This document shows positions 27,125 to 38,979 of a stretch of DNA of 47,427 nt, piece after piece. Position numbers and translations under genes: made by a program. Location: NCBI GenBank assembly GCA_029884335.1, contig JAOUIA010000025.1, positions 1 through 47,427 on the forward strand, read 5' to 3'. The notes under the pieces are model-generated. The model saw only the letters and a program-made list of their open reading frames with translations. It made no database searches and was not told where the DNA came from. The DNA comes from Betaproteobacteria bacterium. GTDB lineage: Bacteria; Pseudomonadota; Gammaproteobacteria; Burkholderiales; Casimicrobiaceae. Each line of letters opens with the position of its first letter. Within the stretch, counting starts at the first letter, position 1.

Positions 27125-28054
27125 GTGCCCGCCCCGCCGCCCGACCCTGCCGTCGCCCGCTGGATCCGCCGCGAGCTCGCCGCGGAGCCACCTCGCGCAC
27201 GCTCGCTGATCGTGACCGTGTGGGGCGACACGCTGGCCCCGCACGGCGGCGAGGTCTGGCTCGCCACGCTGATCCGCCTGCTGGCGCCGTTCGGCGTCAA
27301 CGAGCGCCTGACGCGCACGAGCGTGTTCCGCCTCGCGCGCGACGGCTGGATCGAGGGCGTCGCGCACGGCCGCCGCTCGCGATATCGCCTGACCGCCGAC
27401 GGCGCGCGCCGTTTCGCGCAGGCGTACCGGCGCGTCTACGCGCCGCCCTCGCGCCCGTGGGACGGACAGTGGGACATGGTCCTGGTGCCGCCGGAGGCGC
27501 TCGCCGCGGCCGAGCGCGCGCAGCTGCGCGACGACCTCGCGTGGAGCGGATTCGCGTCTTTCGCGCCGGGGGTGCACGCCCGGCCGGCGTACCCGGCAGG
27601 CGCGGCCCCTCCCGGTGCGCCCGCGTGGCCCGCCGGCGTGCTGCGCTTCGCCGCACGCGACCTGCCCGACGCGAACGGCGCATCGCTGGCGGCGCGGGCG
27701 GACGCGGCGTGGTCGCTGCCGGCGCTCGCGGTGGAGTACCGCGCGTTCCTCGGGCGCTTCCGCCCGCTCGCCGCAGCGTTCGCCGGCCGTGCCGCGCTTT
27801 CCCCCGAGCAGGGCTTCGTCGTGCGCACGCTGCTCGTGCACGAGTACCGCCGCGTGCGGCTGCGCGACCCGCAGCTGCCTCCCGACCTCCTGCCTGCCGA
27901 TTGGCCCGGATCCGCGGCCTACGCGCTCTGCCGCGACGTCTACCGCGCCGCCGAGCCGCTCGCCCGCGCGCACCTCGCCGCGGCCCTCGGCGACGAGGGC
28001 GAAGCGCTGCTTCCGGCGTTTCCCGAGTTCCTCACGCGCTTCGAGACGGCGTGA
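27125..28054 (+). CDS. paaX: phenylacetate operon repressor PaaX
   Basis: 309 residues of the PaaX family: N-terminal winged helix (about 28-95, 'TVWGDTLAPHGGEVWLATLIRLL', 'RTSVFRLARDGWI'), a central PaaX domain and the C-terminal 'FPEFLTRFE'. It represses the paa operon and is released by phenylacetyl-CoA. The start is GTG, two bases after the operator; counting to the conserved 'WGD' segment gives a length similar to other PaaX proteins, so this start is credible, although no leader or ribosome site would exist. Many betaproteobacteria use the TetR-type PaaR instead; the PaaX type here is noteworthy. Confidence 0.92.
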   Translation: MPAPPPDPAVARWIRRELAAEPPRARSLIVTVWGDTLAPHGGEVWLATLIRLLAPFGVNERLTRTSVFRLARDGWIEGVAHGRRSRYRLTADGARRFAQAYRRVYAPPSRPWDGQWDMVLVPPEALAAAERAQLRDDLAWSGFASFAPGVHARPAYPAGAAPPGAPAWPAGVLRFAARDLPDANGASLAARADAAWSLPALAVEYRAFLGRFRPLAAAFAGRAALSPEQGFVVRTLLVHEYRRVRLRDPQLPPDLLPADWPGSAAYALCRDVYRAAEPLARAHLAAALGDEGEALLPAFPEFLTRFETA

Positions 28055-28104
28055 ACCGGATGCGCGCGCGGGACCGGCGTCGGGCGCTTCTGTCGAAATA
28101 TGGG

Positions 28105-28133
28105 TTGCGAGCGCGGGACCTCTTGCGTTACAT
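28105..28133 (+). promoter_or_regulatory. candidate promoter of the antiporter gene
   Basis: In the 130-nt gap after paaX, TTGCGA (28105-28110), a 17-nt spacer and TTACAT (28128-28133) match sigma70 moderately, about 50 nt before the GTG start at 28185. Weak evidence only. Confidence 0.4.
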
Positions 28134-28184
28134 CGTGGTTCCTGTGACGCGCACACCATCGCGACGACCCACGGGGGTGGCAAC

Positions 28185-29459
28185 GTGATCTTGATCTCCG
28201 CTTTCGTCGCCGCGGTCTTCCTCTACAGCCTGGTGTCAAGAAGGGTGGAGAGGACCTGGCTCACCGCCCCGATCCTGTTCGTGGCCGCCGGGTCGATCCT
28301 GGAGATTTCGCGCGAGGTTTCCGGAGGGCTGGACCTCGACAGGACGAACTTCCTGATCGTCGCGGAGCTGGGACTGGTGATGCTGCTGTTCACCGACGCT
28401 TCGCGCATCCGCCTGCGCATGCTCAGGGAGCGCCCCAACCTGGCCGTGCGCCTGCTCAGCGTCGGCATGCTGGCGACCATCGCGCTCGGTGCAGTGGTGG
28501 CGAAGGCGCTGTTTGCCGACCTGACGTGGTGGGAAGCCGGCATCGTTGCAGCCATCCTGGCGCCCACGGATGCCGGGCTCGGGCAGGTCATCGTCAACAG
28601 TCCGCTGGTGCCGGAACGCATTCGCCAGGCGCTGAACGTCGAGGCCGGGCTCAACGACGGGCTCTCCGTGCCGTTCCTGATGCTGTTCATCGCGCTGGCG
28701 GCATCCGCCGCGGAGGGTGCGAGCGGCGGCGCCGTGCTCACCCGTCTCCTGGTCGAGCAGCTGGGCTACGGGGCGCTGGTCGGCGTCGGCATCGGGCTAG
28801 GGGGCGGCTGGCTGCTCGCGCTCGCCAGGCGCAACACGTGGATGGCCGAGTCCACGGCGCAACTCGGCGTGGTGGCCCTGCCGCTGGCCTGCGCGCTCGC
28901 CTCCCACGCGACGGGTGCCAGCATGTTCATCGCCGCGTTCGTGGCTGGGCTGGCCGCACAGTGGGGATTCCCCGACATCGGCCGCCACAGCGTCGAGTTC
29001 ACCGAGGAGTGGGGCCAGCTCCTCAACGACTTCGTGTTCTTCCTGTTCGGCGTGCTCGTCGTGCAGCCGTGGGCGGACTTCGGCTGGCCGGTCGTGCTGT
29101 ACGGCGTGCTGAGCCTGACGCTGATCCGCATGCTTCCCGTGGCCCTCGCGCTGCGCGGCACCGGCCTTGCCGGGCCGACGCTGCTGTTCATGGGCTGGTT
29201 TGGCCCGCGTGGGCTCGCGTCCATCGTGCTGGGACTCGTGTACCTGGAGCACGAGTCGCAGCTCGCGGGCGAGTCGACGATCCGTCTCGCCGTCATGGCC
29301 ACCGTGCTTCTCAGCATTCTCGCCCATGGCCTGAGCGCCCAGCCGGGAATACGCAGGTACGCCGCGGCCATCGCGTCGCTGCCGCCCGGTGCGCCGGAGC
29401 ATCAGGTGCCGGCGACCGCGACGGATGCTCGCGGCACTTCGCACCATCGATCGCCCTGA
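28185..29459 (+). CDS. NhaP-type cation:proton antiporter (CPA1)
   Basis: 424 residues with about twelve membrane helices. The CPA1 ion-binding signature 'LAPTDAGLGQV' is seen near residue 127, followed by 'EAGLNDGLSVP', where the ND pair is typical of electroneutral Na+(K+)/H+ exchangers. It would sit in the inner membrane and manage pH and cation balance. The GTG start at 28185 follows a GGGGGTGG ribosome site; the longer frame upstream overlaps paaX and is not membrane-like. It follows paaX by 130 nt and probably has its own promoter. Confidence 0.9.
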   Translation: MILISAFVAAVFLYSLVSRRVERTWLTAPILFVAAGSILEISREVSGGLDLDRTNFLIVAELGLVMLLFTDASRIRLRMLRERPNLAVRLLSVGMLATIALGAVVAKALFADLTWWEAGIVAAILAPTDAGLGQVIVNSPLVPERIRQALNVEAGLNDGLSVPFLMLFIALAASAAEGASGGAVLTRLLVEQLGYGALVGVGIGLGGGWLLALARRNTWMAESTAQLGVVALPLACALASHATGASMFIAAFVAGLAAQWGFPDIGRHSVEFTEEWGQLLNDFVFFLFGVLVVQPWADFGWPVVLYGVLSLTLIRMLPVALALRGTGLAGPTLLFMGWFGPRGLASIVLGLVYLEHESQLAGESTIRLAVMATVLLSILAHGLSAQPGIRRYAAAIASLPPGAPEHQVPATATDARGTSHHRSP

Positions 29460-29479
29460 AGGCGCGGGGACAGGAAACT

Positions 29480-29503
29480 CCAGCCGACGGGAACGCCGGC
29501 TGG
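29480..29503 (+). terminator. hairpin after the antiporter gene
   Basis: A 7-bp stem, CCAGCCG with CGGCTGG, and a 10-nt loop, 20 nt after the stop codon. There is no T-run, so intrinsic termination is uncertain. Confidence 0.35.
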
Positions 29504-29572
29504 CACGGATGACGTGCGCCCGGCCCCGATCGGCGTCCCCGTCCCGGCGCTCTTGCTGCCGAATAGGCGTTA

Positions 29573-29611
29573 GGTCGGACGACCGGCGCATGCGCCCACC
29601 TGCGCGATAAT
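29573..29611 (+). promoter_or_regulatory. dyad and -10-like box before the formyltransferase-ACT gene
   Basis: The palindrome GGTCGGACGACC (29573-29584) is followed by GATAAT (29606-29611) about 57 nt before the start codon at 29669. The dyad occupies the -35 position, so it could be an operator for a regulated promoter with a weak -35. No other gene-like content was found in the 209-nt gap 29460-29668. Confidence 0.35.
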
Positions 29612-29668
29612 TGCGTTCGTCGCACCCTCCAACCATCCCGACGCATCGACGCCGCGCGAGGTAGCCCG

Positions 29669-30805
29669 ATGAAGTGCACGCTGGTCGGTTCCCGCTTCTT
29701 CGGCGCGCAGGTATTCCAGGCGCTGCGCAACGACGGCCTCGACGTCGCGGCGGTGGTCGCGCCCGCGGCGGACGACCGCCTCGCGACGGCGGCGCGCGCC
29801 GCAAACGTCCCGCTGCACGTTCTCGCGGATCCGAAGATCGTGCCCGGCGAGGCGATCCCCGAGGGCACCGGGCTCATCGTCTGCGCGCACACGCACGCCC
29901 GCGTGTCGGCCGAGGCGCTGGCGCGCTCGCGTCTGGGCGGCATCGGCTACCACCCGTCGCTGCTGCCGCGCCACCGCGGCATCGCCGCGGTCGAGTGGAC
30001 GATCCTCGAAGGCGACCCGATCGCCGGCGGCACCGTCTACCACCTCGCCGAGCGCTGGGACGCGGGCGCGATCGCCGCGCAGGACTGGTGCTTCGTCGCG
30101 AAGGGCGAGGGCGCGCGCGAGCTGTGGGAGCGCGCGCTCGCGCCGATGGGGCTCAGGCTGCTCGTGCAAGTGGTGCGGCATGCCACGGCCCACGGCGCGC
30201 TGCCCGCGCAGCCGCAGGACGACCGCTTCGCCACGCGCGCGCCGATGATCCGCAAGAGCGTCGCGCTGAGCGAGGAGCCGCGCGGCAACGTCTCCCTGGT
30301 GGTGACCGCGATCGCGCCGGACCGCCCGGGCATCGTGCGCCTGCTCTCGGAGCGGGCGCGCGGCCACGGCGCCAACTGGGCGGGCAGCCGCATGGCAAGC
30401 CTCGCCGGGCAGTTCGCCGGAATGGTGCACTTCGAGGTGCCCGCGGAGAACGCGAAGGCGCTCGCCGATTCGCTGCGCGGCCTCGAGTCGTCGGGCATCA
30501 GCGTGGTGATCGCGCAGAGCGCGGCGCCGCCGGCGCCGGCCGGCGCGCGCATCGTCCGCCTCGAGCTGGTGGCGCCCGACCGCCCCGGCATCGTGCGCGA
30601 GCTGTCGACGAGTCTCGCCGATCGCGGCGTCAGCATCCACGAGCTGGCCACCGAGCTCGTCGACGGCGGCGCCGGCACCGGGCACACGTTCAAGGTGCAG
30701 GCGCTGCTGGAGGTGCCGCAGTCGCTGTCCAACGAAGCGCTGCGCGCCTCGCTCGACGCGCTCGCGGCGCAGGCCGCGACCGACATCTCGCTCGGGCCGC
30801 GGTGA
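29669..30805 (+). CDS. formyltransferase-like domain fused to two ACT domains (GcvR-like)
   Basis: 378 residues in two parts. Residues 1-195 are a formyl-transferase N-domain ('YHPSLLPRHRGIAAVEWTI', 'WDAGAIAAQDW'). Residues 207-378 are two ACT domains like the glycine-cleavage regulator GcvR, each with 'APDRPGIVR'. The formyltransferase Asn-x-His catalytic motif reads Gly93-Tyr94-His95, so the Asn is missing; the Asp is Asp131. PurU has an ACT domain before its formyltransferase, so this order is reversed. It may be a folate-linked enzyme or sensor gated by an amino acid such as glycine, or the result of fusing two neighbouring genes; the frame is continuous with no obvious slip site. A GAGG ribosome site precedes the ATG. 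Confidence 0.8.
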   Translation: MKCTLVGSRFFGAQVFQALRNDGLDVAAVVAPAADDRLATAARAANVPLHVLADPKIVPGEAIPEGTGLIVCAHTHARVSAEALARSRLGGIGYHPSLLPRHRGIAAVEWTILEGDPIAGGTVYHLAERWDAGAIAAQDWCFVAKGEGARELWERALAPMGLRLLVQVVRHATAHGALPAQPQDDRFATRAPMIRKSVALSEEPRGNVSLVVTAIAPDRPGIVRLLSERARGHGANWAGSRMASLAGQFAGMVHFEVPAENAKALADSLRGLESSGISVVIAQSAAPPAPAGARIVRLELVAPDRPGIVRELSTSLADRGVSIHELATELVDGGAGTGHTFKVQALLEVPQSLSNEALRASLDALAAQAATDISLGPR

Positions 30806-30840
30806 GGCCCTTCGCGCGAGTCATCGCAGCGTCCTGATGT

Positions 30841-31035
30841 CGTCGTCCCCGCGCAGGCGGGGACAGGGCCCTCGCGCGAGTCCACGCAACATCGCCATTT
30901 CGTCGTCCCCGCGCAGGCGGGGACCCAGTGTCGTTGTCCTGAACTGGTGGCGTGGGACCGAACGACGCTGGGTCCCCGCCTGCGCGGGGACGACGATTGC
31001 CCGGTTGTGGGTCCTCGCCCGCGCGGGAACGATGA
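30841..31035. repeat. REP-like cluster of four copies between convergent genes
   Basis: Copies at 30841-30868 (forward), 30901-30928 (forward), 30968-30995 (reverse) and a degenerate one at 31008-31035 (reverse). The first two lie on a roughly 60-nt tandem duplication that includes a shared 'CGCGCGAGTC' lead-in. The cluster separates the ends of the formyltransferase-ACT gene and the receiver-cyclase gene and could end both transcripts. Confidence 0.9.
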
Positions 31036-31038
31036 CTG

Positions 31039-32148
31039 CTAGGCGGCCGGGCCGAGCAGGCGAAACACCGGCACCGGCTTGTCGAAACCCTTGAGCACCA
31101 GCGGTTCCAGCGCGTCGAGCGCGAAGCGGTCCTCGAGACTCGCCTTGGCGCGCCGGTCGACCAGCACCTGCCCGCCGCCCGCCTCGCCGCACAGGCGCGC
31201 GGAGAGGTTCACCACGCTGCCGATCGCCGAGTAGTCGACGCGGCCCTCGTAGCCGACGGCGCCCAGCGTCGCGTAGCCGCGGGCGATGCCGATGCCGAGC
31301 CCGAGCTCGTAGCCCAGCTTCGCCCACCTCGCGGCCAGCGCGACGAACGCCTCCTGCATCGCCAGCGCCATGCGCGCCGCGTGCCCGCAGGGATCGTCGA
31401 CCGGCAGCGGATCGTTGAAGAAGATGAGGATGCCATCGCCGGCGAAGTGCGGCACGGTGCCCTGGTGCGCGGTGATGATCGGACCCATGCCGGCGTGGAA
31501 CTCGGAGAGCACCGCCATCACCTCCTCCGGCTCGGCGTTGTCGGTGAAGGAAGTGAACCCGCGCAGGTCGACGAACGCGCAGCAGATGTCGCGCCGGTGC
31601 GGCGCCAGCATCGACTGCTCGCCGGCGGACACGATCGCCTCGGCCACGGGCGCCGAGAAGAAGCGCTTGAGCCGCCCCAGGCCCTCGATCTCGGCGACGC
31701 AGGCCTGCACGCGCTCCTCGAGCGTGGCGTTCCAGACCCTGAGCTCGGCGGCCTGCCGCGCCACCTCGTCCTGCAGCGTCTTGACGCGCAGCAGCGAGCG
31801 CACGCGGGCCAGCAGCTCCGGCTGGTTGATGGGCTTCTGCAGGAAGTCGTCGGCTCCCGCCTCGATGCCCTTGACGCGCTCGCCCTGGGGGTCGAGCGAG
31901 GTCACCAGCACGACCGGCAGCAGCGCGGTGGCCGGCTCGGCGCGCAGGCGCCGGCACACGTCGTAGCCGGACAGCCCGGGCATCATGATGTCGAGCAGCA
32001 CGAGATCGGGCGACTCGTCCGCGACCTTCGCGAGACCCTCCTCGCCCGAGGCCGCGGTGATCGCCGTGTAGCCCTTCGCGGTCAGGATGTCCGCCAGCAG
32101 CTTGACGTTCTGCGGCGTGTCGTCGACGACCAGGACCTTCGCACCCAC
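31039..32148 (-). CDS. response regulator with C-terminal class III nucleotide cyclase
   Basis: 369 residues: a receiver domain (1-120) with phospho-acceptor Asp53 and Lys105, a coiled-coil linker (about 122-160) and a class III cyclase domain (185-360). The two metal-binding aspartates are Asp194 (FVDLRGFT) and Asp238 (AGDGILIFF). The base-selecting residues are not the usual adenylate Lys and Asp: the lysine position reads PHFAGD and the Asp of IGD is Ser (IGSVVN), so cAMP against cGMP cannot be called. It probably converts kinase output into a second messenger. It starts 7 nt after the single-domain receiver gene. Confidence 0.92.
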   Translation of the reverse strand: MGAKVLVVDDTPQNVKLLADILTAKGYTAITAASGEEGLAKVADESPDLVLLDIMMPGLSGYDVCRRLRAEPATALLPVVLVTSLDPQGERVKGIEAGADDFLQKPINQPELLARVRSLLRVKTLQDEVARQAAELRVWNATLEERVQACVAEIEGLGRLKRFFSAPVAEAIVSAGEQSMLAPHRRDICCAFVDLRGFTSFTDNAEPEEVMAVLSEFHAGMGPIITAHQGTVPHFAGDGILIFFNDPLPVDDPCGHAARMALAMQEAFVALAARWAKLGYELGLGIGIARGYATLGAVGYEGRVDYSAIGSVVNLSARLCGEAGGGQVLVDRRAKASLEDRFALDALEPLVLKGFDKPVPVFRLLGPAA

Positions 32149-32155
32149 GGCGGAC

Positions 32156-32538
32156 TCACTTTCCCTTGACGTGGCCGCGCACGGTCTCGATGAACGGCTT
32201 GAGGCTGATCGGCTTGCCGATGTAGCCGTCGAAGCCCGCCGCGGTGATTTCGCGGCGGTCGGTCTGCATCACGGACGCGGTGACCGCCACCACGGGGATC
32301 GCCGCGGTGGCGGCGTCCGCGCGCAGCTGGCGCAGCGCCTCGATGCCGTTGATGCCCGGGAGCTGGATGTCCATCAGCACGAGGTCGGGCACGTGCTCGC
32401 GCGCGAGCCGCACGCCCTCCTCGCCGGTGACGGCCTCCAGCGTCGCGTAGCCCTGCGCCTGCAGGATGTCGCGCGCCAGCTTCATGTTCTTGTCGTTGTC
32501 CTCGACGATGAGGATCCTGGCGGCGGTGCCCGCGTCGC

Positions 32539-32542
<4 letters not shown>
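32156..32542 (-). CDS. single-domain response regulator, DivK-like
   Basis: 128 residues, receiver domain only: acidic pair at 14-15 (VEDND), phospho-acceptor Asp58 (VLMDIQLPG), the Thr of 'AVTAS' and the Lys of 'GKPI'. There is no output domain, so it acts as a phosphate shuttle or by protein contact. The ATG overlaps the stop of the kinase (ATGA), so the two are made together, and the cyclase regulator follows 7 nt later. Confidence 0.94.
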
Positions 32543-36012
<3,470 letters not shown>

Positions 36013-36031
36013 GTGGGGCTCGATGCGGAGC

Positions 36032-37054
36032 TCAGATCACTTCCGCGCGCGCGAGCAGCGTTGCCGGCACGGCGACGCCGAGCTCCTTCGCCGTCGCCCG
36101 GTTGACCGCCGTGTGAATGCGCGTCGGCCGCTCGATGGGCATCGACGAGGCGTCGGCGCCGCGCAGGATGCGGATCGCCTGCATGCCGATGAGGTCGTAG
36201 GCCTCGTCGAGGTCCGGCCCGCAGCTCGCGAGCGCCCCCGCCACGCAGGCCACCCTCCAGCCGCCGACGATCGGCAGCCTCGTGCGCAGCCCGTAGCGCG
36301 CGATGGCCGGCGCCGCCCGCGTCATTGTCGCGTCGGGGAACACCACCACGCCGTCGAGCTTCGCCTGGGTCACGGCACCGAAGACCCGCGGAAGGTCGTC
36401 CGCGTTTCGAAGCTCGAAGGTCTCGGTGGCGAGCTTGAGCGCGCGGGCCGCCCGCTCGGTTTCCGCCAGCTCTGCCTCGTAGCCGTAGTGCCGCGCGTTG
36501 AGCAGGATGCCGACGCGCCGCACGCCGGGCACCAGTTCGGTGAGGACCTCGAGCCGCTTGCCGACCATCTCCACCACGAGGAAGCTCACGCCGGTCGCGC
36601 GCCGCCCCGGGGCGCGGAGGCTGGCGGCCAGGCCCGCGGCGACGAGGTCGCCGCTGAAGGCGACCACCAACGGCACGCGCTGCGCGACCGCGCGGAACAC
36701 CAGCGGGACGACCGGACCTTGCGCGACGATGAGCTCCACGCCGCTGCGCACCGCCGCCTCGACGATCGCCGCGGCGTCGCTGCCGTCGAGCGCCGGCGTG
36801 ACCGTCTGCGACGCCAGCGTCGTGCCCTCGACGAACCCCGAGCGCGCGAGCATGTCCTGCACGCGAAACAGGCTCTCCAGTCCGGCCGGCCCCCAGACGT
36901 AGGCGACGCGGCGCGGCGCGGCCTTCTGCGCGCGCGCGGCGCCAAGCGCGGCGCCGGCGAGCGCACCGCCCGCCGCACGCAGCGCCAGCCGGCGCGCGGC
37001 GCTGGCGGGCGAGCGCCCCGCGGGCGGCTCCGGCACCTGTCCTTCTCCGGGCAT
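36032..37054 (-). CDS. ABC-type substrate-binding protein (PF04392/TrpX-like), probable sensor partner
   Basis: 340 residues with a twin-arginine-like export signal ('AARRLALRAAGGALAGAALGAARAQ', residues ~19-43) and a periplasmic binding-protein fold of the ABC_sub_bind family ('VAYVWGPAG', 'GVSFLVVEMVGKRLEVL', 'VGILLNARHYGYEAE'). No transporter genes adjoin; it lies 19 nt before the Cache histidine kinase. I infer that it presents a ligand to the kinase's periplasmic domain rather than to a permease. Ligand unknown. Confidence 0.88.
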   Translation of the reverse strand: MPGEGQVPEPPAGRSPASAARRLALRAAGGALAGAALGAARAQKAAPRRVAYVWGPAGLESLFRVQDMLARSGFVEGTTLASQTVTPALDGSDAAAIVEAAVRSGVELIVAQGPVVPLVFRAVAQRVPLVVAFSGDLVAAGLAASLRAPGRRATGVSFLVVEMVGKRLEVLTELVPGVRRVGILLNARHYGYEAELAETERAARALKLATETFELRNADDLPRVFGAVTQAKLDGVVVFPDATMTRAAPAIARYGLRTRLPIVGGWRVACVAGALASCGPDLDEAYDLIGMQAIRILRGADASSMPIERPTRIHTAVNRATAKELGVAVPATLLARAEVI

Positions 37055-37123
37055 GGCGCGAGAGCATACGCCGGATCGACCGGCCGGGACACACCGCAGG
37101 GGAACTCGGACGGCGCAAACGTT

Positions 37124-37177
37124 GGCGCCCCGCGGAGAGCGGGGCGCCGGGGTATTGCGGGCCGGCCGAAGCCGGCC
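37124..37177 (-). terminator. two strong hairpins after the acidic mini-protein gene
   Basis: On the minus strand, immediately after the stop at 37179, a 7-bp stem GGCCGGC closes on a TTCG tetraloop (37160-37177), followed by a perfect 10-bp stem GGCGCCCCGC with a 5-nt loop (37124-37148). Neither has a T-run, but together they would stall or protect the transcript and separate this gene from the signalling operon. Confidence 0.55.
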
Positions 37178-37178
37178 G

Positions 37179-37364
37179 TCAGGTCAGGTCGATGCCTTCC
37201 TCGTCGTCATCGTCGTCGACGTCGTCTTCCTCGCCTTCCTCCTCGTCGTCGTCCGGGTCGCCGATCGGACGCTCGTCGTCGTCATCGTCATCGTCGGGCC
37301 CGAACGGAGTGCGGCGGTGCGCGACCGCGGGCCCGCCGGGGTCGAGGGCAGCAACGAGGCACAT
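37179..37364 (-). CDS. possible acidic mini-protein (Asp/Glu-rich tail)
   Basis: 61 residues; of the last 38, 27 are Asp or Glu, arranged as runs separated by short 'RPIGDP', 'G', and 'V' breaks. The N-terminus is 'MCLVAALDPGG'. It follows the LysM gene by 22 nt on the same strand and is followed at once by a strong hairpin, both supporting a real last cistron. No ribosome site is clear and low-complexity DNA can stay open by chance. It might bind metal ions or mimic nucleic acid; this is speculation. Confidence 0.5.
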   Translation of the reverse strand: MCLVAALDPGGPAVAHRRTPFGPDDDDDDDERPIGDPDDDEEEGEEDDVDDDDDEEGIDLT

Positions 37365-37386
37365 GCCGGACGGCGCGCGAGACGGC

Positions 37387-37890
37387 CTACAGCGGCGGGA
37401 TGCGAAGGTTCTGTCCCGGGTAGATCTTGTCCGGGTGCGACAGCATCGGCTTGTTCGCCTCGAAGATCTTCATGTACTTGTTGGCATCGCCGTAGAACTG
37501 CTTGCTGATCTTCGACAGCGTGTCGCCGGAGACCACCGTGTAGTACTGCGCCTCGGGCGCGCTCTGGTCGACGGTCAGCATGTCCTTGACCGCCGCCACG
37601 CCGGCCACGTTGCCGCAGCACAGCACGATCTTCTCCTTGGTCGCCTGGTCCGGCGCGACGCCGAACACGGACGCCGTGCTGGTGGCGCCGTCGAAGGTGA
37701 CGGTCAGGCCCGTCGCGCTCAGGTTCTGCGACTTGACGTACTCGAGGATCGCGTCTCCCGCCGCCGCGTTCGCAGCCTCGATCTTCGCGGGATCGGCCGG
37801 TGCCGCCTTCATCTCCGCCATCGCCGCCTGCGCCTTGCCGCGCCCGAAGAGCTTCTCCCCTGCGTCGCGCACGAAATCGATCAGACCCAT
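37387..37890 (-). CDS. BON-LysM protein (YgaU/Kbp-like potassium-binding family)
   Basis: 167 residues: a short N-terminal helix with 'MGLIDFVRDAGEKLFGRG', a BON domain (about 40-105) and a C-terminal LysM domain (about 116-165, 'YYTVVSGDTLSKISKQFYGDANKYMKIF', 'IYPGQNLRIPPL'). This is the layout of E. coli Kbp/YgaU, which binds K+ in the cytoplasm. There is no signal peptide, consistent with that role rather than peptidoglycan binding. GGGAG lies before the ATG. Divergent from the prenyltransferase gene across a 162-nt gap. Confidence 0.93.
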   Translation of the reverse strand: MGLIDFVRDAGEKLFGRGKAQAAMAEMKAAPADPAKIEAANAAAGDAILEYVKSQNLSATGLTVTFDGATSTASVFGVAPDQATKEKIVLCCGNVAGVAAVKDMLTVDQSAPEAQYYTVVSGDTLSKISKQFYGDANKYMKIFEANKPMLSHPDKIYPGQNLRIPPL

Positions 37891-38052
37891 TGCCACTCCC
37901 GGTAGTCGGTTGGTTGGTGTTTCCGCCCGCGCCTGCAGCCCGGACGACCCTTGAGAGCTTACACCTCCGCGCGAGGCCAGGCTTGCGCGGCGGCAAGGCG
38001 CCACACCTCGATTTGCTACGATCACGGGCCGCCCTCCGCGGCGCCGAACCCG

Positions 38053-38979
38053 ATGAACGCATTTACCCCGCCTGCCGATGTCCGGCCCGGCTCGCTCGCC
38101 GCGTGGCTCGCCGCGCTGCGCCCGCTCACGCTGCCGATTGCCGCCATTCCCGTCGTTGCGGGCACTGCGCTGGCGTGGTCGCTGCACGGCGCGTTCGCCG
38201 CGTGGATCGCGGCGCTGTCGCTGGCGGGCGCGCTGCTCGTGCAGGTGATCTCGAACCTGCAGAACGACGTCGGCTACACGGTGCGGGGCGGCGAGACCGG
38301 CACGCGAACCGGCTTGCCGCGCGCCACGGCCCGCGGCTGGCTCGGCGTGGGCGAGGTCCGTGCGGCAATCGCCGGCGCGGTCGTCCTCGCCATTGCGGTC
38401 GGCGCGCCGCTGATCGCGCTGCGCGGCTGGCCCGTCGCGGCGATCGTCGCGGGCTCGATCGCCGCAGCCTACGCGTACATGGGCGGGCCGCGGCCGATCG
38501 CGTACACGCCCTACGGCGAGGCGACCGTCTTCGCGTTCTTCGGCGTCGTCGCGCTGGTGGGTACGATCTATGCGCAGGCCGGGACCGTGGACGGGACCGG
38601 CTGGACGGCAGGGGTCGCGTTCGGGCTCCTCGCGGCCGCGGTGCTCAACGTCAACAACCACCGCGACATCGCGCACGACGCCTCGACCGGGCGGCGCACG
38701 ATGGCCGTCGTGCTCGGCTCGCGCGGCTCGCGGGCGGTCTTCCGCGCGAGCGTGGCGGGCGCATTCTTCCTCGTTCCCCTGATTGCCGGGCTTGCCGGTT
38801 CCGCGTGGTACCTTCTGCCGCTGGCGCTGGTGCCGCGGGGATTGCGCCTTCTGCGCGATTTCGACGAAGCCGGCAGCGGCCACGCCCTCACTCCGGTGCT
38901 GTTCCGGACCGTATTCCTCGAAGCCGCATTCGGCCTCCTGCTGGCCGCCGGCGCACTGCTTGCCACGATCTTCCGATGA
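38053..38979 (+). CDS. UbiA-family prenyltransferase (MenA-like)
   Basis: 308 residues with about eight or nine membrane helices. The first aspartate-rich motif reads NLQNDVGY (Asn71, Asp72), where the third conserved Asp of NDxxD is Tyr75; the second is NNHRDIAHD with Asp205 and Asp209 and a 'GRRTMAV' tail typical of MenA. It would prenylate an aromatic acid in the inner membrane, possibly for quinone or another lipid. The ATG 'MNAFTPP' was chosen over longer upstream frames; TGCTACGAT at 38015-38022 is an extended -10 candidate about 30 nt upstream. No other men genes are in view, so the true product is uncertain. Confidence 0.85.
   Translation: MNAFTPPADVRPGSLAAWLAALRPLTLPIAAIPVVAGTALAWSLHGAFAAWIAALSLAGALLVQVISNLQNDVGYTVRGGETGTRTGLPRATARGWLGVGEVRAAIAGAVVLAIAVGAPLIALRGWPVAAIVAGSIAAAYAYMGGPRPIAYTPYGEATVFAFFGVVALVGTIYAQAGTVDGTGWTAGVAFGLLAAAVLNVNNHRDIAHDASTGRRTMAVVLGSRGSRAVFRASVAGAFFLVPLIAGLAGSAWYLLPLALVPRGLRLLRDFDEAGSGHALTPVLFRTVFLEAAFGLLLAAGALLATIFR

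Noticed and set aside
30841-31035. CRISPR array
   Set aside because: Repeats alternate in orientation and spacing is irregular; no cas genes are present. They fit REP-type elements.
38053-38979. Firm menA assignment
   Set aside because: No other menaquinone genes are visible and one motif residue differs, so only a family-level call is made.
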